Source: Mesorhizobium huakuii
GTDB lineage: Bacteria; Pseudomonadota; Alphaproteobacteria; Rhizobiales; Rhizobiaceae
Length of the DNA stretch: 64,000 nucleotides
Direction: 5' to 3'
NCBI RefSeq assembly: GCF_030160235.1
Contig: NZ_BSNY01000047.1
Coordinates: 186,001-250,000, forward strand
The position numbers and the translations under genes are program-made. Under the pieces are notes generated by a model, which saw only the letters and a program-made list of their open reading frames with translations, did no database searches and was not told where the DNA came from. Positions 18,560 through 30,539 of this stretch are shown here, in pieces (position 1 is the first letter of the stretch; each line of letters opens with the position of its first letter).

Positions 18560-19327
18560 CTAGTTCCGGTAGACCGGCTCTTGCTCGTCGAGGATCGCCT
18601 TCAACTCGGCGAGATGGCGCTCGGCCTGGCCGGGATAGTCGTCCATTTCGCTCGCCGTCTTCTCGGCGATCGCATCGGACAGCGTGCGCAGCGGCCGGCC
18701 GGTCCACAGCGCCTTGATGTAGGTCTCGGCGGCGCGCTCGAAATAGAACATGCGGTTGAAGGCATCCGCCACCGTGTCGCCGATCACCAGCACGCCGTGA
18801 TTGCCCATCACCATGACCTTGACCTTGGGATCGGTGAGAAGCTGCGAGCAGCGCTCGCCCTCTTCCTCGAAGGCCAGCCCGCCATAGTGCGCGTCGACGA
18901 CATGGCGGTTGAAGAACATCGCCGAATTCTGGTCGATCGGCGGCAATGTCGAGTCGGCCAGCGAGGCCAGCACCGTGGCATGGATCGAATGGACATGCAT
19001 GACGCAGCGCGCGTGCGGCACATTGCGGTGGATGGCGCCGTGCAGGCCCCAGGCCGTCGGGTCCGGCGCACTGGGGCCGGAGAGCGTGTTGGGATCGTTG
19101 GCGTCGATCATCAACAGGTCGCTCGCCTTGATGCGCGAGAAATGCACCTGGTTGGGGTTCATCAGGAACTGCGTGCCGTCCTCATTGACCGCCAGCGAGA
19201 AATGGTTGGCCACCGCCTCGTGCATGTTGAGCCGCGCCGTCCAGCGAAAGGCACAGGCGAGATCGACGCGCTCCTCGTAGAAGGGCAGGTTGGTCAGCGT
19301 TTCCTTTTGCAGGCGGGCGATGCTCAT
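18560..19327 (-). CDS. Class II aldolase/adducin family protein
   Basis: This 255-residue protein has the fold and zinc-binding pattern of class II aldolases: HVHSIHATVLAS with paired histidines in the middle and GNHGVLVIGDTVADAFNRMFYFERAAETY later. ANHFSLA and FLMNPNQVHFSRI fit the phosphate-binding and catalytic regions of the family. The ATG at 19327 follows GGAGGATTTTCG. Members cleave sugar phosphates or act as epimerases or decarboxylases; this subgroup is not functionally defined by what can be seen. It lies 87 bases downstream of ureG on the same strand. Confidence 0.85.
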   Translation of the reverse strand: MSIARLQKETLTNLPFYEERVDLACAFRWTARLNMHEAVANHFSLAVNEDGTQFLMNPNQVHFSRIKASDLLMIDANDPNTLSGPSAPDPTAWGLHGAIHRNVPHARCVMHVHSIHATVLASLADSTLPPIDQNSAMFFNRHVVDAHYGGLAFEEEGERCSQLLTDPKVKVMVMGNHGVLVIGDTVADAFNRMFYFERAAETYIKALWTGRPLRTLSDAIAEKTASEMDDYPGQAERHLAELKAILDEQEPVYRN

Positions 19328-19413
19328 CGAAAATCCTCCGGTTTTGGCGAGAATGCCGCGACCGACGGCTGCCGGCAACGGGTTTTGGTTGGTGCAGAGG
19401 GAACGGATGCCTG

Positions 19414-20051
<638 letters not shown>

Positions 20052-20055
<4 letters not shown>

Positions 20056-20492
20056 GTCGGGAACTCCATGATGGTAAGGATTGCGAAGCCGAGCCCGATC
20101 AACAGGCACAGCGGCGAATAGTAACGCACATCGAGCCGCGCGAAAGGCTGTTCGGGCGCCAGCCGCCGCCACCACGGCGTGAAGCCGGCAATGCCGCGTC
20201 CCAGGAACACCAGCCCGATGAGCAGCGAGGTGGCGGCAAGGCCTTCCCTGGGGAAGGGCGAGGCAAAGAAGCCGATGAGCGCCGGCGGCCAGAGCGTTGC
20301 CAGGCCAAGACAGGCCGCGACGGCGAAACTGGCGAAGGGCGTCGGCATTTCATCGACGCCGCGAAAGCCGACGACCGCGCGGGCGCAGGACGCCGCATCC
20401 CTGCCCGGCCAGATGCCGCCAATGCCCCAATAGACATGCAGCGCCGTGATCAAGAGCAGGACGAAGGAGAGGACAAAGGCGAGGGCGATCAT
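20052..20492 (-). CDS. DUF3995-like membrane protein within the urease operon
   Basis: This 146-residue membrane protein has about four helices (starting [23 protein letters not shown]; others near residues 55-75, 80-100 and 127-143) and resembles DUF3995 proteins. It overlaps ureF by four bases at one end and ureG by four bases at the other, so all three are probably made together. Its function is unknown. A role in metal or urea-related membrane processes is suggested only by this placement. Confidence 0.8.
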
Positions 20493-21160
20493 GAACGGAA
20501 CAGCCGCGAATACTGGGTTTCGTGCTGCATCGCCATGATATCGGAGACGAAGGCGCAGCCGCCGAGATCATCCAATGTCGAACGGGACGCGCGGTCGGCG
20601 GTCGAGAGTGCCAACGGCTCGAAGCCGGCCAGGAGCGTGGTGGCCTCGCTCTGGCCGACGACACCGAGCCTGATCGCGGCCTGGACGAGGTTGGAGAAGA
20701 AGGCTTGCAGGAAGGCGGACAGCGCATCCTGCAGCGCGATGCCATTGCCGCCGGCAATGGCGCCGACCGTGACGCAATAAGCGCATTCGGCAGGCAGGCG
20801 CTCCAGCACCGGATTGGGCCAAGCGGCGGCCGCTTTGAGAAAGGCCGCGCCTTGCAGCACGGTCTCGGCATGGCGTTCCCGCGAGCCGGCGAGCGCCTCG
20901 GCCAATGCGGCCACTTCATCGAGATCGCCGGCGTTGCGGGCGCGGCGCCAGCTCTCGGAAAACAGCACGGCATCGTTCCAGCCCGAGCCCATCTCGATCA
21001 GCGTCTCCAGCCAGCTGGCCAGACTCCCGGCATCGGCCACCAGCCCGTCATGCACCGCGCGCTCCAGGCCGTGGCTATAGGCAAAGCCGCCGACCGGAAA
21101 GGCCGGCGACAGCCATGCCATCAGCCGCAGCAGGGCGATGTTCGAAGGCTGGTCAGTCAT
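20489..21160 (-). CDS. ureF: Urease accessory protein UreF
   Basis: This 223-residue UreF would bridge UreD and UreG in the nickel insertion complex. Characteristic segments are [17 protein letters not shown] near residues 17-33, the helical middle and the C-terminal tail [11 protein letters not shown], which in the family contacts UreD/UreG. The start is the ATG at 21160, overlapping the ureE stop by eight bases; the much longer open frame upstream is antisense-free read-through of ureE. Confidence 0.96.
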   Translation of the reverse strand: MTDQPSNIALLRLMAWLSPAFPVGGFAYSHGLERAVHDGLVADAGSLASWLETLIEMGSGWNDAVLFSESWRRARNAGDLDEVAALAEALAGSRERHAETVLQGAAFLKAAAAWPNPVLERLPAECAYCVTVGAIAGGNGIALQDALSAFLQAFFSNLVQAAIRLGVVGQSEATTLLAGFEPLALSTADRASRSTLDDLGGCAFVSDIMAMQHETQYSRLFRS

Positions 21161-21767
21161 GATCGTGGTGGTGGCCGGTATGGCTGTGCGAATGGGAATG
21201 CGATTCGCTATGCGAGTGGGAGTGTGCCTCACCGTGGCTATGTGCATGCGCCTCGGCATGGCTGTGATCGTGGCCATGGTCATGACCATGCCCACCACCA
21301 TGGCCGGAATAGGCGCCGCGCACCGGCCTGAACGGCTCGGAGACCTCGCGCACCGTGGCGCCAAGCCCTTCCAGCATCGCCTTGATGACGTGGTCGCGCA
21401 GGATGACGATGCGCTCCGCCTCGATGCCCGCGGCGAGATGACGGTTGCCGATATGCCAGGCAAGCTCGGTCAGATGCACGCCGTCGCGGGCGCGGATGTC
21501 GTAGACCTCTTCCGGTGCCGCGATGATCTCGACATGGCGGCCGTCCTCCAGCACCAGCCGGTCGCCATCGTTCAGGGCAACGGGTTCGGGCAGGTCGACC
21601 AGCACCTTGCTGCCATCGGACAGTTCGATGGCCCGGCGACGCAGATGCCGTTCGTCATGCGCAAGCACAGCCTTGGCGAAAGGGGACGCCGCGCCTGCCT
21701 CGCCGGCGGCCAGCACCGAGACGGCACGCGGGAATTTGGTGAAGTCGGTGTTGAGGTTGAGTTTCAT
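21153..21767 (-). CDS. ureE: Urease nickel chaperone UreE with His-rich tail
   Basis: UreE is the dimeric nickel metallochaperone. The 204 residues comprise a peptide-binding domain, a metal-binding domain with [19 protein letters not shown] (conserved His) and a C-terminal tail of about 50 residues containing roughly 21 histidines alternating with Asp, Ser, Gly, Ala and Glu. Such a tail is known from Klebsiella UreE as a nickel store. The ATG at 21767 overlaps the GST stop (ATGA). GGAGG lies nine bases before the start. Confidence 0.96.
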   Translation of the reverse strand: MKLNLNTDFTKFPRAVSVLAAGEAGAASPFAKAVLAHDERHLRRRAIELSDGSKVLVDLPEPVALNDGDRLVLEDGRHVEIIAAPEEVYDIRARDGVHLTELAWHIGNRHLAAGIEAERIVILRDHVIKAMLEGLGATVREVSEPFRPVRGAYSGHGGGHGHDHGHDHSHAEAHAHSHGEAHSHSHSESHSHSHSHTGHHHDHD

Positions 21768-22369
21768 TTCAAGGAGCCTCCGTTGGCCTGCGCCCGCGCG
21801 CGGGCAGGGCGCGAAAGCACCCTGTCGAAATAGGCGTTGACGCGGTCGGACTCGATCGGGAATTTTCCGGCGCGGGCCCAGCCGCCCATGTCGCCGAGCA
21901 GCACGTCGACAGCGGAAAACCGGTCGCCAAGCGCAAACGGCTTGTCGCCGAGCCGGCGGTCCAGCGCCTTGGCTTCCGAGGCGAAATCGTAGGCCGCCGC
22001 CGGGCCGACATCGACGCGAACCTCCTTCGGCAGCAGAAAGCGGTGGCGCAATTTGTTCCACAGCGGCGCCTCGAATTCGCTCTGGGCAAAATGCATCCAG
22101 GAATCCATCTCGGCACGGCCGGCGAAGCCCGGATTGGCACCCATCCCCTTGTCCGCGTGCTTGTCGGCCAGGTAGACGCAGATCGCCGCCGAATCCGTGA
22201 CCGTCAGCTCGCCGTCGATGAGGACCGGCACCTTGCCGGACGGGTTGAGCGCATAGGCTTCCGGCGAGCGCAGCTTCACCTCGACGAATTCATAGGGCTG
22301 CCCGAGTTCCTCGAGCATCCAGAGAACGCGGCTGACGCGGGATCCCCGTGATCCGACGGCCTTGTACAT
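21764..22369 (-). CDS. Glutathione S-transferase family protein coupled to ureE
   Basis: This 201-residue GST has the thioredoxin-like N-terminal domain (Ser/Arg-rich [17 protein letters not shown] for glutathione activation, [12 protein letters not shown] with cis-Pro, [13 protein letters not shown]) and an all-helical C-terminal domain ending near residue 195 ([14 protein letters not shown]). Its stop codon overlaps the ureE start by four bases. There is no established link of GSTs to urease maturation, so the coupling may reflect rearrangement rather than function. Confidence 0.9.
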   Translation of the reverse strand: MYKAVGSRGSRVSRVLWMLEELGQPYEFVEVKLRSPEAYALNPSGKVPVLIDGELTVTDSAAICVYLADKHADKGMGANPGFAGRAEMDSWMHFAQSEFEAPLWNKLRHRFLLPKEVRVDVGPAAAYDFASEAKALDRRLGDKPFALGDRFSAVDVLLGDMGGWARAGKFPIESDRVNAYFDRVLSRPARARAQANGGSLK

Positions 22370-22413
22370 GGTTGAACCCTACCTTTTCCTGGACTCTAGA
22401 CCATCCGCTATAG

Positions 22414-23007
22414 TCATACGATCGTGTCGAAGAGCCGCAGGATGAACGATATCTGATAGATCAGCGCCGCCGCGACGAAGGCGATGTGGAAGCGGCGGTC
22501 GCGCACCAGGATCGCGGCGATGCACAATGCCACGAAGACCGGCGTGCGGAACAGATATTCGTTGCCGAAACGTGCGAAATGCTCAGGCCCTTTCAGCAGC
22601 GTATCGATGACATCGAGCAGATAGGTCGCCGCCAGTAGGCCGAAGAACCAGCCCCGGCGCGAATAGAAGAAATCCTCGTAGCTGGTGTAGTCCAGCATCG
22701 AATCCGGAAACAGCAGCGCGCACAGCAGGAACAGCGTGATCGCGTAGAAAATGATGAACAGGTATTTGCCGAAGGTCCAGGTTTCGATGGCGTAGAGCCC
22801 GAACTCCCACCACCAGAAATGCACCAGCATCAGGAGCACCGAGGCGACCCAGGCCAGATGCACGGGATAGAGCCGGTACTGGCCGGGGTGCTGGACGATG
22901 CGCGCCACCCCCGACAGCAGGCGGGCGACACCAAGCCCGATCACCATGCCCATGACGATGCGGATATGCGGAAAGATGTCGTGGGGAGAGGCGATTTCGG
23001 TGGCCAT
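22414..23007 (-). CDS. Uncharacterised multi-pass membrane protein
   Basis: This 197-residue protein has about six hydrophobic segments, including IVMGMVIGLGVARLLSG, WVASVLLMLVHFWWWEFG and YLFIIFYAITLFLLCALLFP. I do not recognise a named family. The ATG at 23007 (MATEIASPHD) is chosen because residues before it are basic and non-membrane; the frame is open for 46 more codons. It lies 44 bases upstream of the GST on the same strand and could be cotranscribed with GST and ureEFG. Confidence 0.7.
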   Translation of the reverse strand: MATEIASPHDIFPHIRIVMGMVIGLGVARLLSGVARIVQHPGQYRLYPVHLAWVASVLLMLVHFWWWEFGLYAIETWTFGKYLFIIFYAITLFLLCALLFPDSMLDYTSYEDFFYSRRGWFFGLLAATYLLDVIDTLLKGPEHFARFGNEYLFRTPVFVALCIAAILVRDRRFHIAFVAAALIYQISFILRLFDTIV

Positions 23008-23404
23008 GGGCCTCAACAAGCTGGTGGTGACGGCACGGTTGGGTTCTGGGATAGTCCCACAGGGAGTCATCCATCGAAAGCGGGTCGCCGCGCTGAAATC
23101 GGCCGTCGAGCACTTCTTGGCCGGGAACGGCGGTTCGCTTGGCAATGGTGACGTTCTAAAGCCCGTCTCCTGTACCGCACAACAGGCAAGGCGTCCAAAG
23201 GCGCCGAATTTTCAAGTTCGAGCGAAAAGGGTGAAGCGTTCTTGGGTGTTTGGTCACGTTCGACGAACCGTGCACGGATTTAATGACGTTTTGACCTTCA
23301 TTTTACCAAGTGTTGAGCAATGCACCGTATGGAGGCATACAGTTCCGACAACGTGTGTATTTTCAGAATTGGACCGTCGCGCTGTTGAACACGTTGGACG
23401 AAGC
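23008..23404. other. Intergenic region, divergent promoters
   Basis: This 397-base stretch separates the minus-strand membrane protein gene from the plus-strand AraC gene. Its right half is visibly less GC-rich than the surrounding genes (for instance TTTACCAAGTGTTGAGCAATG around 23303-23323). I see no convincing gene, hairpin or repeat in it. It must carry promoters for both flanking genes. Confidence 0.5.
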
Positions 23405-24373
23405 ATGTCATCAAGCCACGCGTTGACCCGATTTTCGACGGAAGACCTTCCCGAGCGTGATCGTTTTCCGATCTGGCGCGAGGCGATCGGTCGTTCAATG
23501 CTCAAATGCGACATGATGCCTGTAGGCGACGACGCGTTTCGTTGGAACGCGACGCTCTGCAGCCTCCCCGATGTGACCATCACAAACTATGTGAGCACCC
23601 CCTTCGAAATGACCCGAAGCCGCAGCCAGGCTCAGGATGGCGACGATAGTTTTGTCCTGGGCGTTGTTCGCCGCGGCAGTGTGATTGCTCGGCAAGAGCG
23701 CCAGGAGGCGTCCAGCATCGCCGGGGAGGCCATGCTGTGGTCGAACGAGCAGTCCGGGGCTGCAAATTTTTCCGCTGGAATCGAGAGCCATCTGGTAGCA
23801 ATTCCGCGTCATCTCCTCACCCCGCTCGTTGCCGGGCTTGATTCATTGGCGATGTCGGTGGTGCCGCGTGGTTCGGCTGCGTTGAGACTTCTGTCCAGCT
23901 ATGTGTCAACGCTATTTGATGACGTCTTGGCCATGTCGCCGGAGTTGAAGGCGCTCAGCGCAACGCACATCCAGGATCTTGTCGTCATTACGCTCGGCGC
24001 AACGCGCGATGCCGCCGAGATCGCCAAGGGGCGTGGCGTGCGAGTCGCGCGGCTGAAGGTGATCAAGGCCTATATCGAGACAAATCTGACCAACCGTGAT
24101 CTGTCGCTCGAGAGCTTGGCCCTCCATCATAAAATATCGCCCCGGTACGTTCGCGACCTCTTTGGCAGCGAAGACACGTCCTTTACCGATCACGTCCTCA
24201 AAATGCGGTTGCTTCGAGCTCACCGTGCGCTTTGCAAACCGGGCAGTCACGTGAAAATCAGCACCATCGCGTTTGAATCGGGCTTCGGCGATCTGTCGCA
24301 TTTCAATCGCGCCTTCCGCCGATATTTTGGCCTCGCACCCTCCGATGTACGGGCTCTGGCGCTGAAGAACTGA
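23405..24373 (+). CDS. AraC-family regulator with AraC_binding_2-like sensor
   Basis: This 322-residue regulator has an N-terminal cupin-like domain of the AraC_binding_2 type (ERDRFPIWREAIGR, VLGVVRRGSVIAR) and a C-terminal double HTH (residues ~225-318: LSLESLALHHKISPRYVRDLF, then ISTIAFESGFGDLSHFNRAFRRYFG). The ATG at 23405 is picked because upstream in-frame sequence is not protein-like. Codon use is noticeably less GC-biased than the urease genes around it. It is immediately upstream of the autotransporter gene in the same direction and may control it. Confidence 0.88.
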   Translation: MSSSHALTRFSTEDLPERDRFPIWREAIGRSMLKCDMMPVGDDAFRWNATLCSLPDVTITNYVSTPFEMTRSRSQAQDGDDSFVLGVVRRGSVIARQERQEASSIAGEAMLWSNEQSGAANFSAGIESHLVAIPRHLLTPLVAGLDSLAMSVVPRGSAALRLLSSYVSTLFDDVLAMSPELKALSATHIQDLVVITLGATRDAAEIAKGRGVRVARLKVIKAYIETNLTNRDLSLESLALHHKISPRYVRDLFGSEDTSFTDHVLKMRLLRAHRALCKPGSHVKISTIAFESGFGDLSHFNRAFRRYFGLAPSDVRALALKN

Positions 24374-24577
24374 GTAGGGTTCCCGCTGCTATCCAATTGT
24401 TACATAAAGGCAACATGAATGCCGAAGCCAGCGGGATTGCGCCTCTGAGCCCCAGTCATTGCGCCGCTCAGCCCAAGAGGGCCAACGCGCTTCAGTTCTA
24501 TCGTTCAAGGACAAGATAGATCGACGCTGCTTTGCGCTTGGTCGATCCCACAGCGTCCAGACGAAAGATTGCCCCAC

Positions 24578-27500
24578 ATGCCAAAGCCTGCCCGCGCGCG
24601 GTACGTCGTCGGTCTCCTGTTGGGGTCAACGGCGCTTGCCGGGATGGTGATCTTTCCATCGACGGCCCTCGCGCTGGTGGCAACCAATTGGCTGGGAACA
24701 GAGTCCTCCGACTGGTACACGCCCGGCAACTGGCAATTCGGCTTGCCCGACAATACGCTGACGGCGAACATTACTTCGACCACGCCGAACCCGACGGTGA
24801 TCGACGGCGGCAACGCATTCACCAAAGCCCTCTATATGTTTGACGGCACGTCCACGCTGACGATCCAGAACGCGGGTGTCTTGAGTTCGACCAGCGGCGA
24901 CATCGGCCTCGATCTCGGTTCGAACGCCACGGTGACAGTAACTGGCGGTTCGAGCTGGGCACTTTCAGGCCTTCTTGTGGTTGGTGACAGCGGAACCGGA
25001 AAACTGGCAATTTCCGGCGCGAGCACAGTAGGGGATTTGGACGCAACCGTCGGGCGCGACGTGGGGTCGTCCGGCACCGTGACCGTGGACGGAGCCGGGA
25101 CAAACTGGACGACGGGCAAAGTCCTCACGGTCGGGCAATTCGGCGCGGGCACGCTGACCGTCTCCGGCGGCGCGGTCGTGACCGACCAGTACGCCATTGT
25201 TGCCGAGAAGTTCGGCGGCACCGGCGACGTCGTCGTTACCGGTGCGGACTCGACCTGGCACACGGCGCGATCCATGAAGATCGGCGACTCCGGCGTCGGC
25301 ACGCTGACCGTTCAGAACGGCGGCTTGGTCCACAATGAGGGCGATTCATCGATCGGGTATGGCAGCACGGGCAAGGGCACCGTGACGGTCACCGGCATCG
25401 GCTCGACGATGACCGACGATACAGTTCTCCATGTCGGCAACCAGGGTCATGGCACTTTGAACATCCTCGCCGGCGGGGCGGTCAATGATCTCGTGTCCAC
25501 CATCGGCTTCTACGCACAATCGGTCGGCGACGCCACGGTCAGCGGCGCGGGATCGCAGTGGAATATCGCCTCGACAGACGCCGGCAACCCAGGTCTCGTT
25601 GTCGGCGACAACGGCACCGGATCCCTGACCATCAGCAATGGCGGCAAGGTTACGGATGTCAACGCGGCCATCGGCCACGGCTCGGTTGGCCTCGGGACGG
25701 CGACGGTGACGGGCGCAGGCTCGAGCTGGACCAATTCCGGCGATTTGAATATCGGATATTTCGGTAAAGGCAGCCTCGGAATCACCAATGGCGGTACCGT
25801 CACGAATGCCGGGGCTGTCATCGGCACGCAGATCGATTCCCATGGTCAGGTTTTCGTCGATGGGGCCGGCTCGACATGGGCGAACGGCGGCCAGCTCGGG
25901 GTTGGTTTGGCGGGAACGGGCCTTCTGGTCGTTTCCAATGGTGGCAAGGTCTCGTCGTCTGACGCACTCATAGGCGGCCTCGCCTCGGGCGTTGGCACCG
26001 TGGTGGTGACCGGATCTGGGTCATCCTGGAATTTGCAAGGCAACGGCAGTCTCGAGGTCGGTTTCTCAGGCTCCGCCGGCCTGCAAATCCTCAATGGCGG
26101 CAGTGTCGATGCCCACATCGCCTATATCGGCTTCAAGGCCGGGTCGGATGGCACGGTTGTCGTCGACGGGGCCAGTTCGGGGCTGGTCAACGACTTCACG
26201 CATGTCGGCACCGAGGGGATGGGCAAGCTCGTCCTCAAGAACGGCGGCATGCTCTTGTCGTCCGGTATCGTCGTCAGCGAAGTCGCCAATTCCTCGGGCA
26301 CTGTCATCATCGGCGCGGATCTCGCCGCCGCGGCCGCCGCGCCGGGATACATCAAGTCGCCTGGCGGCACCGGTCCGGCGTTCTCCTTTGGTGCCGGCGG
26401 CAGCGGAGCGCTTATCTTCAACCACACCAGCCAGAACTATGCGTTCGACGCCATGATCGATGGTGGCGGCACCATTTATCAGAAAGCCGGCACGACCTAT
26501 CTGACGGCGGATTCGAGCGGCTACACGGGCAATGCCTATGTGGCGACCGGCAAGCTGGTCGTCAATGGCGACCTCTCCGGCGGATCGGTGATTGCCTCGG
26601 ATGGGGGAACTGTCGGCGGATCCGGCACTGTCCTCAACCTGAGTGCCGAAACAGTCACGTCGGGCGGCATCATTGCGCCCGGCAATTCCATTGGCACGCT
26701 GCATGTGGGCAATGCGATCAAGTTTGATCCGGGCTCGATCTACCAGGTGCAAGTGAACGCGGCTGGCGCGTCCGATCTGATCGCGGCGGGCGGCACGGCA
26801 ACGATCAATGGCGGTACGGTCGAGGCGCAGGCCGCTGCCGGCAAATACGCGGCGTCGACACAATACGCGATCCTGACGGCAGCAGGAGGTGTCAGTGGGA
26901 CCAAATACACCGCCGTCACCGTCGATTCGCCCTTTCTGAAAGCCTCGCTGAGCTATGATCTCAACGATGTGTTTCTGACCCTCGATCGTATCAACGCCAA
27001 CGCTTTCCACGATATCGGCGCCACGCCGAACGAGCAAGCGGCCGGCTCGGGCCTCGATTCCGTGGCAGTGGGCAATGCGGCTGCCAATGCCCTGTTTGGG
27101 CTGGGCAGCCCTGCCCAAGGGTCCGCGCTCGATCAACTTTCGGGCGAAATCCATGCTTCGGTGAAAGGCCTGGTTTTGGAAGACAGCCGGCATGTGCGTG
27201 AAGCCATCAATGACCGGTTGCGCCGCGCGTTCGGCGATGCCACATCGCCCTCAACGAGCGAGGCAACCGGCGCCGGGGCCGGCTTGTGGACAAGCACTTT
27301 CGGGTCGTTCGGCACAGCAAACGCGGACGGCAATGCGGCCCAACTGGACAGCAAAACCGGCGGCGTCTTCGTCGGCGCCGACGGTACATTGGCGGATGGT
27401 TTCCGGCTTGGCGTCCTGGGTGGCTATAGCCGTGGCAGCTATGATAGCTCCGTCCGGAATTCGTCGGCTACAGCCGACAGCTTCAATGCCGCGATCTATG

Positions 27501-28096
27501 GCGGGTTCGAGGCCGGCGGGGTTGGCCTGAGGCTCGGGGCCGACTACGCCGTGCATTCGATCGATACCGATCGTTTCGTGTCTTTCACCGGGTTCAACGA
27601 CCAAACACGGGCCGCCTATGCGTCCCACGCCGGCCAGGTGTTTGGCGAACTCGGCTACAAGATGGGGGCAGGCTCGACGTCCTTCGAGCCATTCGCCGCC
27701 GCCGCCTATGTCAGACAGTCGACGGACGGCTTCGCCGAGACGGGTGGGCTCAGTGCCCTTTCCGGCGAGGCGGATGTCATGGCCGCAACATTTACGACCT
27801 TGGGGCTGCGCGTGGCGTCCACTTTCGATCTAGGCACGACCATCGGAACTTTGCACGGCTCGCTTGGCTGGCGTCACGCTTTCGGCGACCTGACGCCGAC
27901 CTCCACGATGTTCTTTGCCAACGGGGATCCATTCATCGTCGCCGGAGCGCCGCTCGCGGTCGATGCGGCGGTGCTGGATGCCGGCATCGATCTGGCCGTC
28001 TTGCAGGACGTGACGTTCGGGGCGTCCTACTCCGGGCAGTTCAGCAAGAGCGGCTTCGAAAATGGAGCCAAGGCTAATTTGAACTGGCAGTTCTGA
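24578..28096 (+). CDS. Repeat-containing autotransporter (type V secretion)
   Basis: This 1172-residue outer-membrane autotransporter has a long signal peptide (ending near ALALVA, about residue 34), a passenger of roughly nine imperfect ~49-residue beta-helix repeats (about residues 60-560) and a C-terminal 12-strand barrel of about 270 residues ending in the canonical aromatic NLNWQF. The repeat unit reads like TVTGAGSSW, then VGxxGxGxLxIxNGG, then a xxIG turn. No catalytic triad is visible in the passenger, so an adhesin or biofilm role is more likely than a protease, but this is inferred. ATG 24578 is preferred to TTG 24569. The gene lies between ureC and ureE. Confidence 0.9.
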   Translation: MPKPARARYVVGLLLGSTALAGMVIFPSTALALVATNWLGTESSDWYTPGNWQFGLPDNTLTANITSTTPNPTVIDGGNAFTKALYMFDGTSTLTIQNAGVLSSTSGDIGLDLGSNATVTVTGGSSWALSGLLVVGDSGTGKLAISGASTVGDLDATVGRDVGSSGTVTVDGAGTNWTTGKVLTVGQFGAGTLTVSGGAVVTDQYAIVAEKFGGTGDVVVTGADSTWHTARSMKIGDSGVGTLTVQNGGLVHNEGDSSIGYGSTGKGTVTVTGIGSTMTDDTVLHVGNQGHGTLNILAGGAVNDLVSTIGFYAQSVGDATVSGAGSQWNIASTDAGNPGLVVGDNGTGSLTISNGGKVTDVNAAIGHGSVGLGTATVTGAGSSWTNSGDLNIGYFGKGSLGITNGGTVTNAGAVIGTQIDSHGQVFVDGAGSTWANGGQLGVGLAGTGLLVVSNGGKVSSSDALIGGLASGVGTVVVTGSGSSWNLQGNGSLEVGFSGSAGLQILNGGSVDAHIAYIGFKAGSDGTVVVDGASSGLVNDFTHVGTEGMGKLVLKNGGMLLSSGIVVSEVANSSGTVIIGADLAAAAAAPGYIKSPGGTGPAFSFGAGGSGALIFNHTSQNYAFDAMIDGGGTIYQKAGTTYLTADSSGYTGNAYVATGKLVVNGDLSGGSVIASDGGTVGGSGTVLNLSAETVTSGGIIAPGNSIGTLHVGNAIKFDPGSIYQVQVNAAGASDLIAAGGTATINGGTVEAQAAAGKYAASTQYAILTAAGGVSGTKYTAVTVDSPFLKASLSYDLNDVFLTLDRINANAFHDIGATPNEQAAGSGLDSVAVGNAAANALFGLGSPAQGSALDQLSGEIHASVKGLVLEDSRHVREAINDRLRRAFGDATSPSTSEATGAGAGLWTSTFGSFGTANADGNAAQLDSKTGGVFVGADGTLADGFRLGVLGGYSRGSYDSSVRNSSATADSFNAAIYGGFEAGGVGLRLGADYAVHSIDTDRFVSFTGFNDQTRAAYASHAGQVFGELGYKMGAGSTSFEPFAAAAYVRQSTDGFAETGGLSALSGEADVMAATFTTLGLRVASTFDLGTTIGTLHGSLGWRHAFGDLTPTSTMFFANGDPFIVAGAPLAVDAAVLDAGIDLAVLQDVTFGASYSGQFSKSGFENGAKANLNWQF

Positions 28097-28167
28097 ACTG
28101 GCCGCAACGCGTCTGCCTCTCATCATGGGCGTTCAGCTGGAGCTTGTGCACCAGGACACTCGCCAGC

Positions 28168-29880
<1,713 letters not shown>

Positions 29881-30047
29881 CAGCGATTGCTCCCGAAATG
29901 CGGTGTGGTTGAGGCTGGTTTGCACATTGCCGCCATCCAATGGTCACGCAATGACCCGCTGGGCGACACCTTCTGATCCCATTTGGCGGTTGAGGTTGGC
30001 AGGTCACCCCAAAACGACCGTTTGCCATATCGATGGAAGGAAAATCC

Positions 30048-30425
30048 ATGCGCAAAACGATAATTCTTGCAGCCGCCGCCAGCCTGATGCTGGCCGGCGC
30101 CGCCAGTGCCCAGCAGCAACCCGCTCCGACCACGCCTGCCCCCAAGGCGACGACTCCCGCCCCCGGCGGTCAGCAGGCCGCGCCGGCGATCCAGAGCGTC
30201 AACATCGTCGACATCACCGAGCTGCCGAAGGACACCCAGACGCAGGTCAATCAGGTGATCGCCCAGCGCGGTGACGCCGGCCTGCAGAAACTGCGCAGCT
30301 CGATCGACGCCACCCCCAAGGTCAAGTCCGCCCTCCAGGCCAAGGGAATGACCTCGGCGCAGGTGGTCGCGGCCAGCATGGAGCCAAACGGCGCGCTGAC
30401 CTTGATCACCAAGAAGGCCAGCTGA
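30048..30425 (+). CDS. Small secreted Pro/Ala-rich hypothetical protein
   Basis: This is a 125-residue protein with a clear signal peptide (MRKTIILAAAASLMLAGAAS, cleavage after ASA), then a Pro/Thr/Ala-rich linker (residues ~22-45) and a charged C-terminal domain (VNIVDITELPKDTQTQVNQ). No family recognised. The ATG at 30048 has GGAAGG upstream. It is on the opposite strand to the urease genes, between ureC and ureB, so it is not part of that operon. Confidence 0.7.
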   Translation: MRKTIILAAAASLMLAGAASAQQQPAPTTPAPKATTPAPGGQQAAPAIQSVNIVDITELPKDTQTQVNQVIAQRGDAGLQKLRSSIDATPKVKSALQAKGMTSAQVVAASMEPNGALTLITKKAS

Positions 30426-30539
30426 CGGCCCGGCGCGGCGGGCCGGTAGCCGGTCCGCCGGCCGTATCACGAGGGGAACCATGGCAGGGCTGGAGTCGTT
30501 TCGCTTCCTGATTGTTGAAACAGATTGCGAAAGCGAACG

